NCBI GenBank assembly: GCA_050260015.1
Contig: JBLNBN010000063.1
Coordinates: forward strand, 45,418-109,417
Length of the DNA: 64,000 nt
Direction: 5' to 3'
DNA from: JBLNBN01 sp050260015
GTDB lineage: Bacteria > Bacteroidota > Ignavibacteria > Kapaibacteriales > UBA2268
Shown: one piece after another, positions 58,075 through 64,000 of the stretch
How positions within the stretch are numbered: the stretch's first letter is position 1
Layout of the letters: every line of letters starts with the position of its first letter
The notes under the pieces: model-generated
What the model saw: the letters and a program-made list of their open reading frames with translations, nothing else
The model's database searches: none
What the model was told of the DNA's origin: nothing
Made by a program: the position numbers and the translations under genes

Positions 58075-58859
58075 AACTAACGATAACTCGCTCCATAGTG
58101 CCAAATATGTTGACGCTTGGAAACTTGTTCTGCGGTTTTTCCGCGCTCGTATTCGCTAGCGACGGCGATTTCATGCGCGCCTCCTTATTCGTATTATTCG
58201 CGGCGGTTTTTGATATGCTGGACGGTGTGATCGCCCGGCTTCTCCGCTCGACGAGCGAGATCGGCGCGGAGCTCGACAGCCTGTGCGACGCGGTTTCTTT
58301 CGGAGTGGCGCCGTCGTTTATTTTGTATAAAATCTTTTTTTTCACATGGGGCGACACCGGGCTTCTCTTAGCCTCGATGCCGGCCTTGGCGGGAGTAGCG
58401 CGGTTAGCGAGATTTAACGTTCAGCTGACGAGCTTCGAGGATAAGCTCTACTTTAAGGGCATGCCTATTCCCTCCGGGGCGTTAACTATCCTTTCGTATG
58501 TCGTTTTTTTTCATACTAATCCATCCATAGACCCCAATTTAAAGTCCGTATTGATCGTGGCCGTTACGGTAGTAACTTCTCTAGCGATGGTCTCGACTAT
58601 AAAGTTCGACAACTTGCCCAGGCCTTCCAAAAGAAGCATAAAACAACGTCCTTACGCCTTCGCCGTCGCCGTGGTCGGATTAATTCTATCCGTCGTAACG
58701 CTCGGAAAGGCCATTTTCCCGTTTATGCTCTTCTACATTATCGTCTCTGTTATTCGCTATATTTATGTTAAATTTGCAGAGTTGCGAAAGTCAAATCTTG
58801 AAATAGAAGATTTGGACGATTTAGACGAAGACTCGGACACACATACTTACGAACCATAA
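58071..58859 (+). CDS. pssA: CDP-diacylglycerol--serine O-phosphatidyltransferase
   Basis: A 262-residue integral membrane enzyme that makes phosphatidylserine from CDP-diacylglycerol and serine. The CDP-alcohol phosphotransferase motif is present (DMLDGVIARLLRSTSEIGAE, then LDSLCDAVSFG), with the DG...AR...G...D...D pattern intact. Several membrane segments follow. An acidic tail (EIEDLDDLDEDSDTHTYEP) closes the protein. It overlaps psd by 4 bp, and purS follows 14 bp downstream. Confidence 0.94.
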   Translation: MKLTITRSIVPNMLTLGNLFCGFSALVFASDGDFMRASLFVLFAAVFDMLDGVIARLLRSTSEIGAELDSLCDAVSFGVAPSFILYKIFFFTWGDTGLLLASMPALAGVARLARFNVQLTSFEDKLYFKGMPIPSGALTILSYVVFFHTNPSIDPNLKSVLIVAVTVVTSLAMVSTIKFDNLPRPSKRSIKQRPYAFAVAVVGLILSVVTLGKAIFPFMLFYIIVSVIRYIYVKFAELRKSNLEIEDLDDLDEDSDTHTYEP

Positions 58860-58873
58860 ATGAGGCGAATACA

Positions 58874-59125
58874 ATGAATTACTTAGCTAAGATCAAAATT
58901 ACGCTCCGCCCGGGGATACTCGACGTGCAAGGCAAAGCTGTTGAGCAAGCGCTTAATTCGATAAATTTTAAGACGATGAGCGAAGTGCGAATCGGCAAAT
59001 ACGTCGAACTGAAAGTCGACGCGGTAGACCGCGAGGAAGCCGGGAGTTTAGTCGACGCGGCTTGCAATCAATTAATTGCGAACCCTATAGTCGAAGATTA
59101 TTTTATTGAAATAGAAGAAATATAG
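58874..59125 (+). CDS. purS: Phosphoribosylformylglycinamidine synthase subunit PurS
   Basis: An 83-residue protein, typical PurS size. It stabilises the PurL-PurQ complex that makes FGAM in purine synthesis. The segment KITLRPGILDVQGKAVEQAL is the family hallmark. It is followed by purQ after 9 bp, so this organism uses the three-subunit system rather than one long PurL; purL is not in the window. Confidence 0.95.
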   Translation: MNYLAKIKITLRPGILDVQGKAVEQALNSINFKTMSEVRIGKYVELKVDAVDREEAGSLVDAACNQLIANPIVEDYFIEIEEI

Positions 59126-59134
59126 GCGGTATAA

Positions 59135-59824
59135 ATGAAATTTGCAGTAGTAGTCTTTCCGGGCTCGAATTGCGACCATGACGCTCATTTTGCAACCGGC
59201 GATCTCCTCGGCGGAGAGTCTGTAAAGGTATGGCATAAGGATCCCGCTATCCCGGCGGGAGTGGATTGCGTCGTTCTGCCCGGAGGATTTTCCTATGGCG
59301 ATTACCTGCGCAGCGGCGCGATCGCAAGGTTTTCTCCCGTAATGCGGGCCGTAGGCGAATTCGCTAAAAAGGGCGGACTCGTGCTCGGCATTTGCAACGG
59401 ATTCCAAATACTCGTCGAAGCCGGATTGCTCGAAGGCGCATTAATGAAAAACGCCAACCTGAGCTTTATATGCAAAGACGTTTGGTTGAAGGTAGAAAAT
59501 CACAACACTCCTTTTACGCAGTTTGACAGGCCGACTTTACGAATTCCTGTCGCTCACGGCGACGGAAATTACATCGCGGACGAAGAAACTATCAAAGCTC
59601 TCGAGAGCGAGGGACGCGTCGTCTTCCGCTACTCAAATGAAAGCGGCGAAGTTACGTCCGAATCAAATATAAACGGCTCCGTTAATAACATCGCCGGGAT
59701 AATCAATCGCCAGGGCAACGTGCTGGGCATGATGCCTCATCCCGAACGCTACAGCGACGGGTTGGTCGGCGGCGACGACGGGCTGTTGATTTTTAAATCG
59801 ATAGAGAAATTTATCGGCAAATAA
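59135..59824 (+). CDS. purQ: Phosphoribosylformylglycinamidine synthase subunit PurQ
   Basis: A 229-residue class I glutamine amidotransferase that supplies ammonia for FGAM synthesis. The N-terminus MKFAVVVFPGSNCDHDA is diagnostic. The catalytic Cys lies in VLGICNGFQILVEAGLL, and the His/Glu of the triad are in MMPHPERYSD. Complete and of normal length. It is followed 17 bp later by tatA. Confidence 0.96.
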   Translation: MKFAVVVFPGSNCDHDAHFATGDLLGGESVKVWHKDPAIPAGVDCVVLPGGFSYGDYLRSGAIARFSPVMRAVGEFAKKGGLVLGICNGFQILVEAGLLEGALMKNANLSFICKDVWLKVENHNTPFTQFDRPTLRIPVAHGDGNYIADEETIKALESEGRVVFRYSNESGEVTSESNINGSVNNIAGIINRQGNVLGMMPHPERYSDGLVGGDDGLLIFKSIEKFIGK

Positions 59825-59841
59825 ATTTAGGATAAATCAAA

Positions 59842-60054
59842 ATGGCTACCTTAGCGGTTTTTGGATTGCCCGGCGGCGGCGAGTGGATCATAATCTTACT
59901 CGGCATCGTGCTGCTCTTCGGAGCGAAGAAAATACCCGAGCTCATGCGGGGATTAGGAACGGGAATTAAAGAATTTAAGAAGGCGACTACGAACGAATCC
60001 GAGCACGACAAAGGCAAAGAAATCGCTCGCACAACCGATAATAAGACGGAATAG
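59842..60054 (+). CDS. tatA: Twin-arginine translocase TatA/E family subunit
   Basis: A 70-residue protein. An N-terminal hydrophobic helix (GEWIIILLGIVLLFGAKKIP) is followed by ELMRGLGTGIKEFKKA, an amphipathic helix, and a charged tail. TatA forms the pore of the Tat pathway for folded, often cofactor-containing proteins. Unlike E. coli, tatC is not adjacent. The second Tat gene follows with 1 bp between. Confidence 0.92.
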   Translation: MATLAVFGLPGGGEWIIILLGIVLLFGAKKIPELMRGLGTGIKEFKKATTNESEHDKGKEIARTTDNKTE

Positions 60055-60055
60055 T

Positions 60056-60400
60056 ATGTTCGACGTAGGCGGAGGCGAACTTATCGTTATCCTACTGGGT
60101 ATTGTTGTGCTGTTCGGGCCAAAAAAATTACCCGAAATAGCCAATATGCTCGGCAAGGGTTTGCAAAAGGCGCGAGGCGCCCAAATGGAGTTACGCGATC
60201 AACTCCGTACTTTCGAGAGCGACATTCGAAGCAATATTGAATCAGCCGACAAAACTCCAACCAGGGAACAGACGCCTATTATGACGAAAGCCGACGATTT
60301 GATCGAGCAGAGACTTAGGGAAAAACAGAATAAATTAAATAGCGCAGATTCGCAAACGCAATCGAGCAAAGACGAAACAAAGACTGAAGGCGATAATTAA
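60056..60400 (+). CDS. TatB-like twin-arginine translocase subunit
   Basis: A 114-residue protein with the TatA/B-type start (GGGELIVILLGIVVLFGPKKLPEIANMLGKG) shown here as two parts, GELIVILLGIVVLFGPKKLP and EIANMLGKGLQKARGA. A long charged helical tail follows. The longer tail and the separate tatA gene suggest a TatB function, but a second TatA is possible. The stop overlaps the gatA ATG by one base. Confidence 0.82.
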   Translation: MFDVGGGELIVILLGIVVLFGPKKLPEIANMLGKGLQKARGAQMELRDQLRTFESDIRSNIESADKTPTREQTPIMTKADDLIEQRLREKQNKLNSADSQTQSSKDETKTEGDN

Positions 60401-61812
60401 TGGATTATTCGATAGATAGAGCAAAGCTGCTCGCAGGCGAAACGACCTGCCTTGAACTGACGCAGAACGCGCTCTCGGAAATCAAACAGGACAAAACAAA
60501 TTCTTTTATTACGATAATCGAGGAGAAGGCGCTCGACCAGGCGCGCGCGTGCGACGCCAGGATCGCCGCCGGCAAGCCCCTGCCGCTTGACGGTATGCTA
60601 GTCGCGGTTAAGGATAATATCTCTACGCGCGGCGTACGGACGACCTGCGGCTCCAGGATACTTGAGAACTTTAAGCCGGTTTACGACGCGACCGTCGTCG
60701 AGCGGCTTACGGGCTCGGGCGCCATTGTCGTAGGCAAAACGAATATGGACGAATTTGCGATGGGGTCCTCCAACGAAACGTCCTACTTCGGCGTGGTTCG
60801 TCATCCCCTCGATCCCGAATACGTCCCGGGAGGCTCCTCCGGCGGCTCGGCCGCGGCGGTGGCGTCTAAGTATTGCCATGTCGCCCTCGGATCGGACACT
60901 GGAGGCTCTATCCGCCAACCCGCGGCTTTCTGCGGCGTCGTCGGCCTAAAGCCTACTTACGGAAGGGTCTCGCGCTACGGGCTGGTAGCGTTTGCCTCGT
61001 CTCTCGACCAAATAGGACCTATTTCAAGCTCGATAGAAGATTCTGCGGCTATGTTCGACGCGATCAGCGGGGTCGATAAATCCGATTCCACTACCGCGCC
61101 GATGGCTCCCGCCAATTCATTTACTAAATTAAACGGCGAGATTCCGGAAAGCTTTAAATTCGGGGTCCTGCCCGCTGATGTGTTGTCGAATTGCAGTAAA
61201 GAAACCCTTGACGTATATAACGCATGCATTGATAAGATCAAGTCCCAGGGCGGCGAGCCTGTGGAAATAGTATTCGCTAATCCTGAAACCTGGATCCCAA
61301 CGTATTATATTCTCGCGACCGCCGAAGCGTCCTCGAACCTTGCCCGGTTCGACGGAATGCGCTACGGCTTCCGGGCGGAATGCGAAAACGGCGAAAATAT
61401 GATGGCGCGCTCCCGTAGCGAAGGCTTCGGCGAAGAAGTTAAGCGAAGAATAATGCTTGGGACGTACGCTCTTTCTTCGGGCTACTACGACGCGTATTAT
61501 AAAAAAGCTCAGCAATCCCGACGCCTGATCTATAATTCCTATAAATCCGCATTTGAAAAAGTTGAGTTTATCTTTATGCCGACTACGCCCTCCACGGCGT
61601 TTAAAATAGGCGAAAAAGTAGACAATCCCGTAGAGATGTATCTCTCCGACTTTTTCACTACTTCGGCGAACTTAGCCGGAATACCTGCCGTAAGCGTTCC
61701 CTGCGGGAACGCGCCTAACGGATTTTCCGTAGGCATGCAGCTTCAGTGCAATCACTTCGAAGAGGGGAAAATGCTAAGATATGCGAAGCTTTTGGATATA
61801 ATGGCGAAATAG
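60400..61812 (+). CDS. gatA: Aspartyl/glutamyl-tRNA amidotransferase subunit A
   Basis: A 470-residue amidase. It supplies ammonia to amidate Glu-tRNA(Gln) (and Asp-tRNA(Asn)). The Ser-cisSer-Lys triad sits in AVKDNISTRGVRTTCGS and PGGSSGGSAAAVASKYC with GSDTGGSIRQPAAFCG. It is complete, but gatB and gatC are not in the window. A terminator follows at 61839-61875. Confidence 0.93.
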   Translation: MDYSIDRAKLLAGETTCLELTQNALSEIKQDKTNSFITIIEEKALDQARACDARIAAGKPLPLDGMLVAVKDNISTRGVRTTCGSRILENFKPVYDATVVERLTGSGAIVVGKTNMDEFAMGSSNETSYFGVVRHPLDPEYVPGGSSGGSAAAVASKYCHVALGSDTGGSIRQPAAFCGVVGLKPTYGRVSRYGLVAFASSLDQIGPISSSIEDSAAMFDAISGVDKSDSTTAPMAPANSFTKLNGEIPESFKFGVLPADVLSNCSKETLDVYNACIDKIKSQGGEPVEIVFANPETWIPTYYILATAEASSNLARFDGMRYGFRAECENGENMMARSRSEGFGEEVKRRIMLGTYALSSGYYDAYYKKAQQSRRLIYNSYKSAFEKVEFIFMPTTPSTAFKIGEKVDNPVEMYLSDFFTTSANLAGIPAVSVPCGNAPNGFSVGMQLQCNHFEEGKMLRYAKLLDIMAK

Positions 61813-61838
61813 CTAATATAATCAGATCTATAATAAGC

Positions 61839-61875
61839 AGAAGGCGATCCTACCGGGTCGCCTTCTTTATCTTTC
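61839..61875. terminator. Rho-independent terminator after gatA
   Basis: The arm AGAAGGCGATC pairs with the near-complement GGTCGCCTTCT, then TTATCTTTC. It separates gatA from the convergent surface-protein gene and may serve both. Confidence 0.78.
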
Positions 61876-61890
61876 ACCCTCCACAAATGA

Positions 61891-63510
61891 TTATTTAACG
61901 ACCGTCAGGTTTCTGACTTCGGCGTTGACGCCGTTTTTGATTACTATGGAATAGTTGCCCGAAGCGAGGCCTGTCGCGTCTATCCGGATCGCGTTTGCCG
62001 AGGCCGAAAGCTCCCCGTCGAAGAGAATCATTACGCGGGCTCCCGAAGCGTCGTAGAGCTCGATCGTCGCATGGCCCTCGCCGGAGACTTCGAACTGCGA
62101 GACGGAGCTTGCCGGGTTGGGAGCGATAGCGCCGATCGCCAGGTTTCCGGGCTTTGGCTCTTCTTTATGCGTTATTACGCCGGGCTTAACTTCCTCGATC
62201 TCTTCATCCCTTGCCGCCGTAGGATCGTAGCCGTCCTTATGCGGGTAGAAGTCGAAGTAAGGTTCTTCGTCGGAATCGTAGCTATATGGATAGAGCTTAA
62301 TGTCGGATGCGTTTTCCTTTTCTTTTTTCTCAGCCGCGAGAGGAATATCATTGAGATCTATGCCCGTAAACAGGCTAACGTCCTCGACGGTTGGGCTGTT
62401 CGGTTCGGCAAGGCCTATTGTAAGACGGTACTGCCCGGTCGCGATAAAGATCATCGAACCGTCCTTTGTGGGCGAAGCTAAGCCGCGCGATCTCGTTATA
62501 TCAATCGATTTGTTCTCGTCGGTTAGATCAATCGTTGTTGAGCCCGTTACGGGGTCGAGCCCTTCGTAAACGACGTTAGTCGAGGGGAGCGGCCCCTGGA
62601 TGCGGTAGGACATAGTAGCGCCGTCGCCGGGTTTCTCCACGAGCTTTACCCACGGTTTATCGAAATGATGCTTGAACGTGCGTCCGCGAACGGTTATCTT
62701 TCTCGTCGTCCCGTCGTAGAGCTGGCCGGCGGCGAGCAGGTTGTTCGGCGGCTCGTCGCCCGGGAAGGATTTCTTGATGATGCGACCGAATTCGAGTATG
62801 TGGTCCTCCGTCTCACCGTAATCGTATACGTACATTGGCAAAGTTGTATCAGGATACCAAAATCCATTGTGGCAGGCGTTCGGCCCTGCGTTATAAGGCT
62901 CGGTTGGATACCAATAGGAACTCATAACACGCATTCTAGTTTTGCCCAATTTTTGATCGGGCGGTATTAATACTTCATAAGCAACCTCTTTATCGATACA
63001 TGACTCGCCATAGAAGCTCCAACCGGGCGTATTGTATGGACCGTTTGGATCATTTATCCATTCGCCAGGGTCAGAAAAGTCGCCGTCTATATTCCAGTCG
63101 ATAAAGATGCGTATGGTGTAGTAAGCCGGGTAACAGTATGTTATCCCCTGATAGCCGTAAGACCAAATGTGAGCCGTCGCTTTGATTGTGTATGTCCGTC
63201 CGGGCATCAATTCCGGTACGATATTTCCCGGTTGTGGGGCTTGGTAGCAGGATTCGAGGTAATCCGGGCTCTGCGCGTCGAGTATAGTTTTTCCTTTGCA
63301 GGCAATCTGTACGCGTTTAACGGTTCCGTTGTAGTAGGAATCATATCCCAAATCCTTGAGGTAAGACGGGTAGCAATAATAATAGCTCATCCCTTCCCAA
63401 TTTGTGGGATTGCAGTAATTCGTCGGTTGAGCGAACGCCCCGGACGCCCAAAGCGCGGCCGCAAGTATCCCCAGCCAGCGCACATAAACAAGCCGTTTTA
63501 AGTTTTTCAT
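61891..63510 (-). CDS. T9SS-exported protein with GEVED domain
   Basis: A 539-residue exported protein (signal peptide ending ASGAFAQ near residue 28). A GEVED domain spans about residues 100-240 (YTIRIFIDWNIDGDFSDPGE, ending YDYGETEDHILEF). The middle is beta-rich (ITVRGRTFKHHFDKPWVKL). An acidic linker precedes the T9SS type A C-terminal domain, beginning IAPNPASSVSQFEVSGEGH and ending GVNAEVRNLTVVK. AGGAGG 5 nt upstream of the ATG at 63510 fixes the start. Near-identical sorting domain in the next upstream gene suggests duplication. The GEVED domain is common in secreted adhesins and enzymes. Confidence 0.85.
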   Translation of the reverse strand: MKNLKRLVYVRWLGILAAALWASGAFAQPTNYCNPTNWEGMSYYYCYPSYLKDLGYDSYYNGTVKRVQIACKGKTILDAQSPDYLESCYQAPQPGNIVPELMPGRTYTIKATAHIWSYGYQGITYCYPAYYTIRIFIDWNIDGDFSDPGEWINDPNGPYNTPGWSFYGESCIDKEVAYEVLIPPDQKLGKTRMRVMSSYWYPTEPYNAGPNACHNGFWYPDTTLPMYVYDYGETEDHILEFGRIIKKSFPGDEPPNNLLAAGQLYDGTTRKITVRGRTFKHHFDKPWVKLVEKPGDGATMSYRIQGPLPSTNVVYEGLDPVTGSTTIDLTDENKSIDITRSRGLASPTKDGSMIFIATGQYRLTIGLAEPNSPTVEDVSLFTGIDLNDIPLAAEKKEKENASDIKLYPYSYDSDEEPYFDFYPHKDGYDPTAARDEEIEEVKPGVITHKEEPKPGNLAIGAIAPNPASSVSQFEVSGEGHATIELYDASGARVMILFDGELSASANAIRIDATGLASGNYSIVIKNGVNAEVRNLTVVK

Positions 63511-63576
63511 TTTTCCTCCTCTCCATTAGTTAATTAAACTTCCATTTTCCGCAAAAAACAGCTGTTTTGCGTAGAT

Positions 63577-63605
63577 AATATAAAAAGAAAATTAAGAAGA
63601 GTCAA
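63577..63605 (-). promoter_or_regulatory. Sigma-70-like promoter candidate for the GEVED protein gene
   Basis: On the minus strand TTGACT (63605-63600), 17-bp spacer, TATATT (63582-63577). It resembles the general -35/-10 consensus rather than the Bacteroidota one. The region is AT-rich, so chance similarity is possible. Confidence 0.3.
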
Positions 63606-63810
63606 GAAAAATAAAATTTGCATCTGCAATCAAATGGGTGAATATTAGCGTATTTAATTGAAGATTAAGAAATTACAGAAAATATGATTGTTTCTGCAAC
63701 ATATTTATTATTCATACTATTGTTGGTAAATAGAGATATAGTAAAGGAAAATTTTAAACATAATTCAATTTGAAAATAATACAATATTAATAATTACGAT
63801 GAGACCCATA

Positions 63811-63838
63811 AAAAAGGCGGCCCCGAAAGGGACCGCCC
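63811..63838 (-). terminator. Rho-independent terminator of the truncated surface gene
   Basis: Read on the minus strand, GGGCGGTCCC pairs with GGGGCCGCC (one mismatch) and is followed by TTTTTT. It lies 30 bp beyond the stop codon at 63868. Confidence 0.82.
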
Positions 63839-63867
63839 ATTTAATATCAGCCGTGAAACGCAAACGA

Positions 63868-64000
63868 TTATTTAACGATCGTCAGGTTTCTAACTTCGGC
63901 GTTATCGCCGTTCTTAACGACTACGGTGTACGAGCCGGAGGCGAGGCGCGAAGCGTCCACGCGGACCGTCTTCGCCGAGCCGTTAAGCTCGCCGTCGAAG
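63868..64000 (-). CDS. T9SS-exported protein, C-terminal fragment (rest beyond window)
   Basis: Only the last 43 codons are visible, on the minus strand, ending at TAA 63868-63870. The sequence FDGELNGSAKTVRVDASRLA, continuing to GDNAEVRNLTIVK, is the end of a T9SS type A sorting domain. It is almost the same as the end of the GEVED protein next door (FDGELSASANAIRIDATGLA to VRNLTVVK). The body and its function cannot be seen. Confidence 0.8.
   Translation of the reverse strand, partial: FDGELNGSAKTVRVDASRLASGSYTVVVKNGDNAEVRNLTIVK

Larger units (their letters stand above)
63511..63867. other. AT-rich region between the two tandem surface genes
   Basis: 357 bp with no credible gene. It holds the terminator of the upstream truncated gene (63811-63838), an AT-rich central stretch, a sigma-70-like promoter candidate at 63577-63605, and an inverted repeat CGCAAA...TTTGCG around AACAGCTGTT at 63550-63571 in the leader of the GEVED gene. 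Nothing else was recognised. Confidence 0.6.

Noticed and set aside
1..64000. CRISPR arrays, insertion sequences, rRNA genes
   Set aside because: No regularly spaced direct repeats, no transposase frame or terminal inverted repeats, and no rRNA core sequences were seen on either strand.

Overview
The window looks like a chromosomal segment from a member of the Bacteroidota/Chlorobiota (FCB) superphylum, most likely a lineage outside the classical Bacteroidia such as Kapabacteria, Ignavibacteria or a relative. Three things point there. First, several secreted proteins end in type IX secretion (T9SS) style C-terminal domains (PNPF/PNPAS motifs, then a final beta-strand ending NLTVVK or NLTIVK). 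Second, the tRNA-Glu gene has a textbook Bacteroidota promoter (TTTG, 19 bp, TAATTTTG), and near-matches precede gyrB and the PhoB-like regulator. Third, purS and purQ are separate genes, whereas many Bacteroidota carry one long PurL. This placement is inferred; there is no rRNA gene in the window.

Layout. 1-6.8 kb holds housekeeping genes: the end-truncated murD, a phosphate-uptake pair (PhoU-like DUF47 protein and PiT permease), tRNA-Glu, an EFR1-type flavodoxin/ferredoxin, recR, ybaB, and a PspA plus YbjN-like envelope-stress pair. 6.8-10.9 kb holds a double-OmpA outer-membrane protein, a GlcD-type FAD oxidase and an OsmC peroxiredoxin. An 18-bp perfect palindrome lies between the two divergent genes.

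11.4-38.6 kb is the striking part: about 27 kb, all on the plus strand, of secreted and surface proteins followed by a signalling pair. In order: an 865-aa tail-fibre-like protein; a 243-aa C1q-like protein; a giant 3975-aa protein with six repeated 'seam' cassettes and an inserted GEVED-like domain; a 717-aa relative sharing its C-terminal end; a 691-aa protein ending in a dockerin-like calcium loop; a 439-aa protein whose N-terminus could be cohesin-like; an exported WD40 propeller; an OmpA-type anchor; a lone CheY-like receiver; and a CHASE-PAS histidine kinase whose ATP-binding domain has lost its glycine boxes. I read it as a candidate cell-surface fibre or adhesion locus with its own anchor and sensor. 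That is a hypothesis from gene order and motifs.

38.6-44.7 kb holds DUF948, YtxH and KdsC-like genes on the minus strand, then a tight plus-strand operon (prmA, ppx/gppA, mpg, an atypical SDR, a Rieske protein, queG). 44.7-57.3 kb is all minus strand: a secreted leucine-rich-repeat protein, a polar amino-acid ABC importer with fused binding protein and permease, a PhoR/PhoB-like two-component system, a secreted alpha/beta hydrolase, and the gyrB-dciA-recF-dnaN replication cluster without dnaA. 57.4-61.8 kb is a plus-strand series: psd, pssA, purS, purQ, tatA, a tatB-like gene and gatA. The window ends with two tandem minus-strand surface proteins carrying near-identical sorting domains, the second cut by the window edge.

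No CRISPR array, insertion sequence, integrase or prophage module was seen.
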